DNA of 64,000 bases from BOG-938 sp048498155 (GCA_048498155.1 JBEHYN010000002.1:1-64000); one strand, 5' to 3'; shown: positions 16,338-25,466, numbered from the stretch's first letter. The notes: generated from the letters alone by a model not told the origin. Translations and numbers: made by a program.

Positions 16338-16883
16338 TCAGGCGTCGGCGACAAGGCCTGCAGGCAAAGCCTCGGGGTCGATTTGGCGCGGCGTGGCGCG
16401 GCCGATCCACGGGGTTACGGCGAATACCAAAATGAGCAGAAAGCTGAGACGGGAGGCAAGGTCCAGACCCAGGGGCGCCAGTCCGGCCATGACTGCCGCC
16501 AGGGCCATGGCGACGGCGCCGGCCGCCAGCAGACACGAGCTCATCACCAGGACACTCGCCAAACGCCCCCCTTCCGCTTCTAGACGGGCGTGCGGCGCGG
16601 CGCGAGAAAGGGCGTAGACGAAGGCGGCGTAGTCCTGAACCTGCGGCCCGCAGACAATGGTGTGAACCTGGCGGCCGAAACGCAGGCGCATGAAACGCAG
16701 CGGTTTTGTGTAGGGACTGCGGCGCACGCCCAGCGTGATCCTTTTCAGGCGCGCCAGGGGCCAGCGGGTTTGCCGGCGCCCAGCCACGCGCACAAGAAAT
16801 CCCGCCTCCAACTGAAAACACTCGCGAGAGCCCCACGCGCGTGGAGGCACGGTCAGGACGGGGGCTTGAAGGGGCGCGATCAA
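16338..16883 (-). CDS. Hypothetical membrane protein, 181 residues
   Basis: I do not recognise a family. The first 100 residues are basic and beta-rich (FLVRVAGRRQTRWPLARLKRITLGV), resembling a PH-like domain. Two membrane helices follow (about 109-131 and 140-158), then a short hydrophilic tail. The start is a TTG overlapping the folB stop by four bases (TTGA), so translation is probably coupled to folB. The connection with folate synthesis is positional only. Confidence 0.6.
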   Translation of the reverse strand: MIAPLQAPVLTVPPRAWGSRECFQLEAGFLVRVAGRRQTRWPLARLKRITLGVRRSPYTKPLRFMRLRFGRQVHTIVCGPQVQDYAAFVYALSRAAPHARLEAEGGRLASVLVMSSCLLAAGAVAMALAAVMAGLAPLGLDLASRLSFLLILVFAVTPWIGRATPRQIDPEALPAGLVADA

Positions 16884-17263
16884 TCCCGTGTCAGCTTTAT
16901 CTCTACGCCGGCCAGCGCCGGCTCCAGAGCCTCGGGCTTGTCGACCCGCACGCGCGCCGCCAGGACGCGCGGATCACTCATCAAGGCGCGCGCCAAGGCC
17001 TCGGCGAAGCTTTCCACCAGCTTCAGATGGCCGGCCTGGGCGATCTCGCGGGCCTGCTCAACCACCGCCTCATAGCTGACTGTGTCCGCGATGTGCTCGA
17101 AGCGGGCGGGCCTGAGCTCAAGCTCGACTTCGATCACCAAGGGCTGGCGGCGGCCGTGCTCGTGTTCATAGACGCCGATCTCGGCCTCGATCACCAGACC
17201 GCGCACGAACACCTTGGCGCTGCTCATCCGCACGGCTGAAGGCGCAAGAGGCGATTTGTTCAC
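16880..17263 (-). CDS. folB: Dihydroneopterin aldolase
   Basis: FolB cleaves dihydroneopterin to 6-hydroxymethyl-dihydropterin in folate synthesis. The 127-residue frame contains the family pattern KVFVRGLVIEAEIGVYEHEH, then RRQPLVIEVELEL, TVSYEAVVEQ and LVESFAEALARAL, including the conserved Glu/Tyr active-site region. The GTG at 17263 is used; the ATG at 17227 would give a 115-residue protein close to usual family length and is equally possible. It lies 13 bases after the SDR gene. Confidence 0.9.
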   Translation of the reverse strand: MNKSPLAPSAVRMSSAKVFVRGLVIEAEIGVYEHEHGRRQPLVIEVELELRPARFEHIADTVSYEAVVEQAREIAQAGHLKLVESFAEALARALMSDPRVLAARVRVDKPEALEPALAGVEIKLTRD

Positions 17264-17276
17264 GGCTTGACGCTTT

Positions 17277-18032
17277 TCACGACCCGCTCACGTCCGGTGT
17301 TCGCCAGGCCAGATGCTGGCCGCCATCGACAGCAATCATCTGGCCGGTGACGCAGGACGCGTCAATCAGATAGAGCGCTGCGGCGGCGATCTGTTCTGGA
17401 TCGACAGCGTGCGACAGTGGCGTAGCTTGCGCTTCGGCTAGGAATTGGGCGGCGCTCTGGTGGATCGATGGCAAGGTCGGGCCCGGTCCGATCCCGTTGA
17501 CCCGAATACGCGGCGCTAAGGCCTGGGCCATGGTCTGGGTGGCCGACCACAGGGCGGCCTTGCTCAGTCCATAACTGAAAAATTGCGGATTGGGCCTCAG
17601 GACCCTTTGATCGAGGAGATTGATGATCACGCCCGTCATGGAGGCGGGGAGAGCGGCGGCGAACGACTGGCTCAGCAGGATGGGCGCGTGAAGATTGATG
17701 GCCATGTGTCGGCGCCAAAGATCAGCGCTCAAGGTTTCGATCCGGTCGTCCTCGAACAGGGCGGCGTTGTTCACCAGCACCGTGACCGGTCCCAGAGTCT
17801 GGGCCCGCTCGATCAGGCCCGATGACTGCGCCTCCTGCGAAAGGTCGGCCTCCAGGGCCACGGCCCTCCGCCCGACGGCGTGCAGCGACGCGCACAGGGT
17901 TTGCACCTCGTCCTGTGATTGGTGGTGGTGAGCGACGATATCGAAGCCCGCCCGCGCCAGGGCCGTGGCGAGAGCGCGGCCAATGCGCCGGGCCGAGCCG
18001 GTGATCAAGGCGACGCCCCTGGGGGAGCACAT
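17277..18032 (-). CDS. SDR oxidoreductase, pteridine reductase-like
   Basis: The 251-residue protein is a classical short-chain dehydrogenase. It has a cofactor motif GSARRIGRALA (TGxxxxIG with Arg residues favouring NADPH), NNAA, YGLSKAAL (YxxxK) and a C-terminal SCVTGQMIAVDGGQHL. The cofactor loop and the HHHQS sequence after it, together with the folB neighbour, point to a FolM/pteridine reductase role in making tetrahydropterins or tetrahydrofolate. Strict substrate assignment is not possible from sequence. Confidence 0.85.
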   Translation of the reverse strand: MCSPRGVALITGSARRIGRALATALARAGFDIVAHHHQSQDEVQTLCASLHAVGRRAVALEADLSQEAQSSGLIERAQTLGPVTVLVNNAALFEDDRIETLSADLWRRHMAINLHAPILLSQSFAAALPASMTGVIINLLDQRVLRPNPQFFSYGLSKAALWSATQTMAQALAPRIRVNGIGPGPTLPSIHQSAAQFLAEAQATPLSHAVDPEQIAAAALYLIDASCVTGQMIAVDGGQHLAWRTPDVSGS

Positions 18033-18054
18033 TTCGCGTGCGTCCCGTCCCGGA

Positions 18055-18135
18055 TCAGTCGAGCCTGCCGAATTCCAGAATATTCAGCGCGCCAATCACG
18101 GCGATGAAGACGGCAATGGCAAGGATCGCGGTCAT
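18055..18135 (-). CDS. Membrane microprotein, 26 residues
   Basis: The frame starts MTAILAIAVFIAVIGALNIL and ends EFGRLD before TGA. It is a single membrane helix (about 3-20) with a short acidic/basic tail. A GGAGAG ribosome site lies five to seven bases upstream of the ATG. It sits 22 bases before the SDR-folB genes on the same strand and could be the first gene of that operon. I recall similar short proteins in related genomes but cannot confirm it here. Confidence 0.6.
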   Translation of the reverse strand: MTAILAIAVFIAVIGALNILEFGRLD

Positions 18136-18244
18136 GGGACTCTCCGGCTTAGACATCGGCTCTAGCCGTCCGGCCGCGCCTTCGCAAGCCGTCAGTCTTG
18201 CTCTAATTCAAAGTCTCGGGCCGCAGAGCAGGATATAGGCCATC

Positions 18245-18712
18245 ATGGTTTGGCGACGTCGAATTGAGCCCTGGGCGCGGCCCCTAATTCGAATGGGGTT
18301 TCGATGGCGGCGGGCCATGACCTTAGGCGTACGCGGCCTGATCTTGGACTCCGACGGACGGGTGCTGCTGATCGAGCACACCTACGTCCATGGCTGGCAT
18401 TTACCGGGAGGCGGGGTTGAGCGCGGCGAAAGCGCCGAGCAGGCGCTGGTGCGTGAATTGAGCGAAGAGGCCGGCGTGAAACCAATCGGACCTGTGCGGC
18501 TGGTGCAGATCGACAACGACGAAGTCCGTTTTCGTGGGGACCACGTTTTGCTTTACCGCGTCGAACTCTGGACGCCTTGCCCGGCGGGCGGCGCCGGGGA
18601 AATCCTGCGCATCGGCTGGTTTTCGCCGGACGATCTGCCCCTGGGCGTCACCGGCGACACCCGCAGGCGGATATCAGCCGGCTTGGCCCTACCGCCGCTT
18701 AGTCATACGTGA
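18245..18712 (+). CDS. Nudix hydrolase
   Basis: Residues 56-78 fit the Nudix box exactly (GX5EX7REUXEEXGU; GGVERGESAEQALVRELSEE and onward), so the protein should hydrolyse a nucleoside diphosphate linked to another group using divalent metal. The 155-residue length is normal. A basic N-terminus (MVWRRRIEPWARPLIRMGFRWRR) precedes the fold. Substrate cannot be inferred. It points toward the convergent histidine-kinase gene, with 64 bases between stops. Confidence 0.9.
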   Translation: MVWRRRIEPWARPLIRMGFRWRRAMTLGVRGLILDSDGRVLLIEHTYVHGWHLPGGGVERGESAEQALVRELSEEAGVKPIGPVRLVQIDNDEVRFRGDHVLLYRVELWTPCPAGGAGEILRIGWFSPDDLPLGVTGDTRRRISAGLALPPLSHT

Positions 18713-18776
18713 TCGAGTGCTCCGTTTCTGGGCGAAGCGAAGCGAAAAACCGGCGTCCGCCTTTACAGATTCCGCT

Positions 18777-20753
18777 CTACGCGACCGGGGCCGGATTACC
18801 GCGACGTACGGGCGGGGGCGCGGCCATGTCTGAGGAGGCCACGGGCAGATAGACGTGAACCCGCGAACCATGCCCTGGGATGGAGTCGATACGCACGCCG
18901 CCGCCCAGCTGCTGAACCACGCCCAGCACCTGAGGCAGGCCCAAGCCGGATCCTCGCCCAGGCGGCTTGGTGGTGAAGAACGGTTCGAAGGCGCGCTCCA
19001 ACACATCGTGCGCCATGCCAACGCCGTTATCCGCAACTGTGATTCTGACGAAATCGCCGACCGGTGGATGCTCGGGCATGGCCGGTGGCGCGCTGATGTG
19101 TTCGCTGCCGCTGACGACCTCGACGACACCACCATCGGGCATGGCGTCCCGAGCGTTGATGACCAGATTCAACAGCACCATTTCAAGCTGGGTTCGATCA
19201 GCCATGGCCAGGAGCGCACAGGAATCCAGCACGGTCTCCAGGCGGCGTTCGTGCCCGAGGCTGGTGGCCAACAGTTCGCCCATGCCGCTGATCAGCTCGT
19301 TGACGTCCACCGGCTCGGGGGTGAGGGATTGCTTACGGGCGAAGGCCAGCAACTGAGCTGTCAGCTTGGCCCCTCGCCCCGCTGCGGATCTGGCATTTTG
19401 CACTAACTGCAACTGGCGCTCGTCGGTCACCTTGCGGCGGAGAAGCTCCAAGTTGCCGATGACCGCCGTGAGCAGGTTGTTGAAGTCGTGGGCCACGCCC
19501 CCGGTCAAGCGCCCGATGACCTCGATCTTCTGCGACTGAACCAGTTGGGCGGAAGCTTCGCGCACCCGCACCTCAAGATTTTGATTGATCTTTTCCAACT
19601 CCAGTTCGCGGGCCTGCAACCGTTCGGCGGCCGCTCCGAGCGCCGAGCCGATGAAATCGGTTTCTCTAAGTCCGGTGGGCGGCGGATTGCCGACCTCGCC
19701 GCGCCCGATACCGTCGGCGTATTGTTCAAGTTCCGAAACCGCGCGCGCGACGCTGCGCATGAACCAGAGCGTCAGACCGCCTCCAAGAAAGATTAGGGCC
19801 GCGCCGACGATGGACAGCCACTCCAGCGAACGCGCTAAATCACCGTTCGCCAGATAGCGTGGAACGGTCATAACCACGGTCCAGCCGGTGGTCGGCGAGC
19901 GGTTGTAAGCGGTGAAGCTCCAAATCCGCTGGCGGTTAAGTTGTTCGTACACGCCGGAAGATGAGGTCTTGAGGTGGCCTTTGAGCAGGTCGGACACCGG
20001 CTGGCCGACCGCAATTACGAATGCTCCGTTCTCGGCGATCACCGTGCCCTCCGGGCTGATGATTCCACTGTGCCAGGTCTTGGGGAGGTCTTGGCGCTTG
20101 AACAAGGTTTGCAGCCTGGACGATGGCGTCGCGAGAACTAGGTGATAATTCGCCTCGCCCTTAAATTTGATCAATTGGTCCAGGTAAATGATGTATTGGC
20201 CGTTGCCTGTATAGACTCCGTTTATACTCTCGCCTTTTTTGGACTGGATGGGCCAGTGGCCCACCACGTCGACCCGGACCGCTTGATCTGGCTGAGCCAT
20301 GTTCGGCATCACGGTGTCGATAAGGATCTTCCCATTGGGGTCAAGGAGCATAACCCAGGATCCCAGCCCGGTCGGGCTGACATTGGCTTGACCCTCGAAC
20401 TGTTTGAGATCGCCCGTCGCCAGCGACGGAGAGGCCGCCAATGTGCGCATGACCGCACGGCGTTCCAGGTACTGCCCATCGGCGGCCAGCGACAGGGCCC
20501 GCGCCGTCTCGCCGAGCTGTTCCTCGATCGCAGCCTTCAGCCGATGAGTCGACTCATTGAGCAAACCGACCGCCATTAGCGAAGCCGTCACCACAAGCAC
20601 GGTGGTGACCAGGATTAACCGTCCCCTGAGCGAGGCGAATGGATTGGTCAACGCCGCAGAAGCTCGCGCGGCGTTGATGGCTCCTGCGATACGGGCTCCC
20701 GCGATGGGGGATGGTATCTTGGCCTCCTCACCCAATGGAACCCCCCGCGCCAC
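18777..20753 (-). CDS. Membrane sensor histidine kinase
   Basis: The 658-residue protein has a helix at about 45-66, a periplasmic Cache-like sensing region (67-311), a second helix at 312-333 and a HAMP-like/coiled-coil linker. The phospho-acceptor box is GGVAHDFNNLLTAVIGNLEL with His422. The ATPase domain has N box NLVINARDAMPDGG, G1 VADNGVGM, F box FEPFFTTK and G2 GSGLGLPQV. There is no receiver domain and no adjacent response regulator, so it is an orphan kinase here. The GTG start at 20753 lies six bases after the nhaA stop, suggesting co-transcription with the antiporter. Confidence 0.9.
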   Translation of the reverse strand: MARGVPLGEEAKIPSPIAGARIAGAINAARASAALTNPFASLRGRLILVTTVLVVTASLMAVGLLNESTHRLKAAIEEQLGETARALSLAADGQYLERRAVMRTLAASPSLATGDLKQFEGQANVSPTGLGSWVMLLDPNGKILIDTVMPNMAQPDQAVRVDVVGHWPIQSKKGESINGVYTGNGQYIIYLDQLIKFKGEANYHLVLATPSSRLQTLFKRQDLPKTWHSGIISPEGTVIAENGAFVIAVGQPVSDLLKGHLKTSSSGVYEQLNRQRIWSFTAYNRSPTTGWTVVMTVPRYLANGDLARSLEWLSIVGAALIFLGGGLTLWFMRSVARAVSELEQYADGIGRGEVGNPPPTGLRETDFIGSALGAAAERLQARELELEKINQNLEVRVREASAQLVQSQKIEVIGRLTGGVAHDFNNLLTAVIGNLELLRRKVTDERQLQLVQNARSAAGRGAKLTAQLLAFARKQSLTPEPVDVNELISGMGELLATSLGHERRLETVLDSCALLAMADRTQLEMVLLNLVINARDAMPDGGVVEVVSGSEHISAPPAMPEHPPVGDFVRITVADNGVGMAHDVLERAFEPFFTTKPPGRGSGLGLPQVLGVVQQLGGGVRIDSIPGHGSRVHVYLPVASSDMAAPPPVRRGNPAPVA

Positions 20754-20759
20754 TGCCGG

Positions 20760-21956
20760 TCAAGTCCCGTCCCCGTGCGCGGGATCGGGCCGCCGGGCGC
20801 CGGCCCAAGCCAGGACAGACATTCCCAGCGCGCCGGACAGCAGCGAAGCCAAAACCACGCCTATGCGCACGTCCGCCTGGCCCGCCGCGTCGTCCTGCGC
20901 GAACGCCAAGCTGCCGATGTATAGACTCATGGTGAAGCCCACGCCGCACAACAGCGACACGCCGTAGATTTCCAGCCAGGTCGCTCCCGTCGGTTTGCGC
21001 CCGAGCTTCAGGGTGGTGGCGAGTAAGGCGGCGCCGAAAACGCCGATCTGCTTGCCCAGGAACAAGCCGGCAAAAATGCCTAGCAGGGCCGGCCGTTCAA
21101 GCACGTTCAGTGACAACCCCTTGAACGAAAACCCCACGGAAACGAAGGCGAACAAGGGCAGCACCAGATAGGCCACATAGGGATGCAGGCTCTGCATGGT
21201 CTGCTGCAGCATCCCGTCCTTGGCCCGTTTGTGGGGGCCGACCGGCACGGTCATGGCCGCGAGCACGGCGGTGAGCGAGGTCGCAGCGCCGGAGCGAATG
21301 CTGAACAGCCATACCAGGGCGATGCCGATCCCGTAGGCCAGGAAGGGGGCGGAGCGCCAACGGCCAATGCCGGCCAGGACGGCCAGGGTCAAGCCGACCC
21401 CGGCTAGAGGCCAGACTTGCAGATCATGGCTGAACAGTATTCCAATCAGGCCGACTGCACCCATGTCATCGACCACCGCCAAGGTGAGGAGAAACACCCG
21501 CAGCGAACTTGGCAACCTGCGTGAGGATGCCGCCAAGGCCGCCATGGCGAAGGCAATGTCCGTGGCAGTGGGCGTCGCCCAAGCCCCAGGAATGTGCGGA
21601 TGGCCTGCATTGATCGCCAGATATATCAGGGCGGGGACGACCATGCCGGCGATGGCCGCGACGATCGGCACCGCCAGGCGGCGGGGGTTGGCGAGCTCGC
21701 CCTTCAACACCTCGTATTTGAGCTCAAGGCCCACCACGAGGAAGAATACCGACATCAAACCTTCCTTGACCCACTCGAGCACGGAGGCGGTTTGTCTTAG
21801 GGGACCAAGCTGTACGGTGAAGGGGGCGTGGATGAAGGCGAAATAAGCCCAGGCCAGGCTGGAATTTGCCGCCACAATGCCCGCGAGCGCCGCCAGGCCC
21901 AGGACAAGGCCCGAGCCCGCTTCGGTCTGCAGGAACTCTAAGGTAGGTCGGCGCAT
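20760..21956 (-). CDS. nhaA: Na+/H+ antiporter NhaA
   Basis: NhaA exchanges sodium for protons to control pH and sodium. The 398-residue product has about 11-12 membrane helices. It carries ATPTATDIAFAMAALA (conserved Asp of the helix IV assembly) and LTLAVVDDMGAVGLIGILF with the adjacent Asp pair that binds the ion. Length fits the family (E. coli 388). The next gene is a sensor kinase separated by only six bases, an unusual partner that may sense ionic or pH conditions. Confidence 0.94.
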   Translation of the reverse strand: MRRPTLEFLQTEAGSGLVLGLAALAGIVAANSSLAWAYFAFIHAPFTVQLGPLRQTASVLEWVKEGLMSVFFLVVGLELKYEVLKGELANPRRLAVPIVAAIAGMVVPALIYLAINAGHPHIPGAWATPTATDIAFAMAALAASSRRLPSSLRVFLLTLAVVDDMGAVGLIGILFSHDLQVWPLAGVGLTLAVLAGIGRWRSAPFLAYGIGIALVWLFSIRSGAATSLTAVLAAMTVPVGPHKRAKDGMLQQTMQSLHPYVAYLVLPLFAFVSVGFSFKGLSLNVLERPALLGIFAGLFLGKQIGVFGAALLATTLKLGRKPTGATWLEIYGVSLLCGVGFTMSLYIGSLAFAQDDAAGQADVRIGVVLASLLSGALGMSVLAWAGARRPDPAHGDGT

Positions 21957-22044
21957 GGCGTGATTTTCGACAGTAAACTTCAGCGTTCACATGCCCTAAC
22001 ATGGCTTATGCGCGCCGGTCACGGTCGGCGCCGCCAGGAGTACG

Positions 22045-23481
22045 ATGCCGACATCCTTTCGCTACAGCCCCGACCCTCGATTCCAGGCTTTGGGCTCCGA
22101 GTTCGCCGATCCTGTGGAGCCGGCCCGTTTTCCCGCTGAAATCCTCCGTTTCCGTAACCAACGGGCCGCCGCCCTCGTCGGCCTGGAAGATTTGAGCGTC
22201 GAGGAATGGGCCGCCGCCTTCGCCCGCTTTGAGCCTCTGGCCGACAACCAGCTACAGCCCTTGGCCATGCGCTATCACGGCCATCAATTTCGCAGCTACA
22301 ACCCGCAGTTGGGCGACGGGCGGGGATTTCTGTACGCTCAGCTGCGCGAAGCCAAGAGTGATCGGCTACTGGATCTGGGGACCAAAGGCTCGGGCCGCAC
22401 GCCCTATTCGCGGTTCGGCGATGGACGGCTGACCCTCAAAGGCGGAGTGCGCGAGGTGTTGGCCACTGAAATGCTGGAGGCGCTGGGCGTGCCGACCTCC
22501 CGCAGCTTTGCCCTATACGAGACCGGCGAGGCCTTGGAGCGGTCCGATGAGCCCAGTCCGACCCGGTCCTCGGTTCTGACCCGTCTGTCGCATAGCCATA
22601 TCCGCTTTGGGACCTTCCAGCGCCACGCCCAGGCCCAAAGGCCGGATTTGCTGCTGCGTCTGATCGATCACGTGGCCGAGAACTATTACCCCGCTCTGGC
22701 GTCATTGGAGGGCGAAGCCCGCACCGTAGCCTTGCTCACTGCGGTGGTGGAGCGCGCAGCGGAGCTCACCGCCCGGTGGATGGCGGCCGGCTTCGTCCAT
22801 GGGGTGCTCAACACCGACAATATGAACATTACCGGGGAAAGCTTCGACTACGGGCCATACCGCTTCCTGCCCTACAGCGATCCGAATTTTACGGCCGCCT
22901 ATTTCGACCAGACCGGCCTGTACAGCTTCGGTCGGCAGCCGGAGGCGGTATTCTGGAATCTTCAGCAGTTGGCGGTCGCCCTGATCAAGTCCGGCTGCGA
23001 ACAGGAGCCCCTGGCCGAAACGTTGCAAGGATTTGGCGCCGCCTATCGCCGGGCCCTAGCCGGAGCGGTCGTGGCGCGCTTGGGATTGAAGCGGCGGGAG
23101 CCGGCCCAGGACGAAGCCTTGTCGGGCGCGGTGTTCAAAGCCCTGAGCGAAGGGGGCGAAGCTCTGCGGTGGGAGCCGTTCTTCTTCGACTGGTTCGGCG
23201 GCCTACTGTCCGAACGACGCGCCTTAGGGGGACGGCGGGGCGCGCTCTACCAGGGGGAAGCTGCCAAGGCCTTTCGGGAGGCCTTGACCGACTACGAGCC
23301 GGAGACGCCCGGGCGACTGACCCATCCCTATTTCGCGCGGCCCGAGCCGGAAGAGCTGCTCTATGATGAGATTGAGGCGATCTGGGCGCCGATCATGGCT
23401 GATGACGACTGGGCTCCGTTTCAGGCCAAGCTGGTGCGGATAGGCGAGGCGAGGTCCGGCTGGGGGTTGGCGGCGGTTTAG
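22045..23481 (+). CDS. selO: Protein adenylyltransferase SelO
   Basis: SelO is a pseudokinase-fold enzyme that transfers AMP to Ser, Thr or Tyr of target proteins, linked with redox stress. The 478-residue product has YHGHQFRSYNPQLGDGRG, the glycine-rich loop LDLGTKGSGRTPYSRFGDGR and GGVREVLATEMLEALGVPTS. The catalytic segment is HGVLNTDNMNITGESFDYGP with Asn and Asp metal ligands. The C-terminus lacks the terminal CxxU/CxxC-type motif and ends EARSGWGLAAV, as in many bacterial forms. Confidence 0.92.
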   Translation: MPTSFRYSPDPRFQALGSEFADPVEPARFPAEILRFRNQRAAALVGLEDLSVEEWAAAFARFEPLADNQLQPLAMRYHGHQFRSYNPQLGDGRGFLYAQLREAKSDRLLDLGTKGSGRTPYSRFGDGRLTLKGGVREVLATEMLEALGVPTSRSFALYETGEALERSDEPSPTRSSVLTRLSHSHIRFGTFQRHAQAQRPDLLLRLIDHVAENYYPALASLEGEARTVALLTAVVERAAELTARWMAAGFVHGVLNTDNMNITGESFDYGPYRFLPYSDPNFTAAYFDQTGLYSFGRQPEAVFWNLQQLAVALIKSGCEQEPLAETLQGFGAAYRRALAGAVVARLGLKRREPAQDEALSGAVFKALSEGGEALRWEPFFFDWFGGLLSERRALGGRRGALYQGEAAKAFREALTDYEPETPGRLTHPYFARPEPEELLYDEIEAIWAPIMADDDWAPFQAKLVRIGEARSGWGLAAV

Positions 23482-23484
23482 CCT

Positions 23485-24594
23485 TCAGTGCAAATTGTTG
23501 GAGAACGCCACGCGGCCTGCCTTTTCCATGCGCTGCGGCCTGATTTGGATGGCTGATAGTGCGACATCCGCGACAAAGTCGGTGAGGGGAGCGCTCGCCA
23601 CCTCGATCACAGGCGGCGCGGTCAGGACGACTAAGGTGACCGTCTTGGGCGCGGGGGTTTGGGCCTTGAGCAGCGGGTTTTCGTTGCCGGGGAGGTTCGC
23701 GCCGACATCGCCGCCGGGGTTTTCGCCGCCGGCGTAGCGACTTCGGAAGGCGATCGGCAGGCCCCAGTCGCCCGGCCAGCGATAGAAGATCTGGCTGCCC
23801 ACCAAGCTGACCTTGGTCAGGGTCGGCGCCCAATAGGGCGCCACCCATTGGGTATGATAGTGAGTGGCGCCCCCCACCTTGCCCATGACAAATCCGTTCA
23901 AGGCCTTTTCGGCGACATCGCTCGCACGTTTCCACGCCAGGTCCTCAGGCGGTCGGGCCAGCGAACCGTCGCAGGTGAAGCTGAATTGGCAACCCGTCCG
24001 CAAGGCCGATCCCTCATAAACCACCCCGCAGACGGTCTTGGGAAAGGCGGGGTGACGAACCCGGTTCAGCACGACCTGAGCCACCGCCTGGGCACCGTCG
24101 AGCGGCTCGAACCCCGCCTCGTAATAGACGGCCTGGGTCAGGCATCCCAGGGCCCTACCGCGATCCTGGACACTGGCGCCTTTGATAAAGAACGGCCGGG
24201 CGGCGGGATTCGGCTGATCGGAATAGGCGAACCCGGCGTTGACCGCCTGGGCTTGCTGGGCGGTCAGTCCGGGCAAAATGTCCAGCATGTCCCGATCTGG
24301 TCCCGCGGTGGACGCCACCGACGGCGTGGCGCGGAACAGAGCCGGGTCGTATCGCATACCCAGCGCCACGTCGTCCGGGGCTATGCGGGACAGCATGGCG
24401 CGCAGGCCGGCTTCAGAAAAATCACCCTTGGCTTGGCGGGCGATCAGCAGGGCTCGGTGTTGCTCGATGGCGGCGTCGGAGGGCGCGGCGGCGAAGATGG
24501 ACAGCAGAACCGCGAACATCACCAAGGATGTAGCTGCTGCGCCGGCCGCAGCCAGACGGACCGTACGCGATCTCAGCCGGATGGATGGGAACAT
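23485..24594 (-). CDS. SleB-type cell wall hydrolase
   Basis: The 369-residue protein begins with a membrane anchor or signal segment (about 14-42). The hydrolase_2/SleB domain follows at roughly 146-265 with CLTQAVYYEAGFEPLDGAQAV (catalytic Glu in YYEA), AQVVLNRV, CGVVYEGS, CQFSFTCDG and GGATHYHTQWVAPYW. These enzymes cleave peptidoglycan as lytic transglycosylases/amidases. A Pro-rich C-terminal region of about 90 residues has no recognised domain. The stop is three bases from the convergent selO stop. Confidence 0.88.
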   Translation of the reverse strand: MFPSIRLRSRTVRLAAAGAAATSLVMFAVLLSIFAAAPSDAAIEQHRALLIARQAKGDFSEAGLRAMLSRIAPDDVALGMRYDPALFRATPSVASTAGPDRDMLDILPGLTAQQAQAVNAGFAYSDQPNPAARPFFIKGASVQDRGRALGCLTQAVYYEAGFEPLDGAQAVAQVVLNRVRHPAFPKTVCGVVYEGSALRTGCQFSFTCDGSLARPPEDLAWKRASDVAEKALNGFVMGKVGGATHYHTQWVAPYWAPTLTKVSLVGSQIFYRWPGDWGLPIAFRSRYAGGENPGGDVGANLPGNENPLLKAQTPAPKTVTLVVLTAPPVIEVASAPLTDFVADVALSAIQIRPQRMEKAGRVAFSNNLH

Positions 24595-24732
24595 CGGCGG
24601 CTCTCCCCGACCGGCGGCAAGAGACGCGCGGGCCGTTACTGGAAAAGAGGTTTACCCTCTCCGCGCGGGGCGCCAAGCGCTGCAGTGCGAAAATATACTG
24701 CAATGCAACATAAGGCGGCATCCTGGGCGGCC

Positions 24733-25350
24733 CTAGCTCGGTCGATAGGCTCTCATGAATAGCGTGACCGCCGCATCGACGTTGGCGTCCATTTCCGCTT
24801 CGGTCGGCCGGGGCTGGATATTCCACAACCGGCGACGGTAAAGACCGGACAACATCAGGTCAGTGATCTGATCGGCGGCCCGCTCAGGATCGCACATCCA
24901 TAGTTGGCCCTCCGCCTGAGCCTTGGCCAATACGGATAGGACCAAGGCCTTGCCGCGACGGGGGCCGGCCTCGAAATGCGCTTCGCCGACCTCAGGAAAC
25001 CTCGCAGATTCGGCGACCACCATCCGGTGAAAGGCAATGACGTCGTCAGATAAAATGAGGCGCAAAAAGGCGCGGCCGAGCGTGGTGAGCACTTTTACTA
25101 TGTCTCCCTGATCGGTCACGAGACCCAGCAAGGCGGCTTGACCGTGTTCGCAATCCGCCCGGATCACAGCGCCGAACAGCTCGGACTTGGAGCGAAAATG
25201 GTTATATAATGTGCCCTTGGATCCGCCGACTCGTGCGGCGATCGACGACATGGAGGCTGCGGCGTAACCTTCCTCCATGAACACCTCGCGCGCTATGCCA
25301 AGGATGGCTTCACGTCGATCATCTCGACAGGGTTTGGAAACAGCGTGCAT
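24733..25350 (-). CDS. TetR-family repressor of the adjacent efflux operon
   Basis: The 205-residue product has an N-terminal TetR DNA-binding domain: REAILGIAREVFMEEGYAAA, SMSSIAARVGGSKGTLYNHF and RSKSELF. Its C-terminal ligand domain resembles the TetR_C group found with multidrug pumps. The ATG at 25350 follows GAAGG; the frame upstream is open but reaches into the operator. The gene is divergent from the NodT/EmrA/EmrB operon, and a 19-bp palindrome lies between them, so autoregulation and pump repression are likely. The inducer is unknown. Confidence 0.9.
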   Translation of the reverse strand: MHAVSKPCRDDRREAILGIAREVFMEEGYAAASMSSIAARVGGSKGTLYNHFRSKSELFGAVIRADCEHGQAALLGLVTDQGDIVKVLTTLGRAFLRLILSDDVIAFHRMVVAESARFPEVGEAHFEAGPRRGKALVLSVLAKAQAEGQLWMCDPERAADQITDLMLSGLYRRRLWNIQPRPTEAEMDANVDAAVTLFMRAYRPS

Positions 25351-25423
25351 GCCTTCTTTTCGCCTTGCGAGCGTGGGTTGCGCCTTGACTTGGATCGCGC
25401 CGCAGCGCACACAAATCAGGACA

Positions 25424-25442
25424 TGACCGTACGGTACGGTCA
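25424..25442. promoter_or_regulatory. TetR-type 19-bp palindromic operator
   Basis: TGACCGTAC-G-GTACGGTCA is a perfect 9+1+9 palindrome in the short intergenic region between the divergent tetR (start 25350) and efflux operon (start 25467). Its right edge lies 24 bases before the NodT start codon, so repressor binding would block transcription or start of the pump operon. Size and symmetry are as known for TetR operators. Confidence 0.8.
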
Positions 25443-25466
25443 GTAACACAATTGACTAGGCTCGTC

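Noticed and set aside
23659..24762. 367-codon frame antisense to the SleB-type gene
   Set aside because: Shadow of a gene with signal peptide and conserved catalytic motifs; no own ribosome site or motif.
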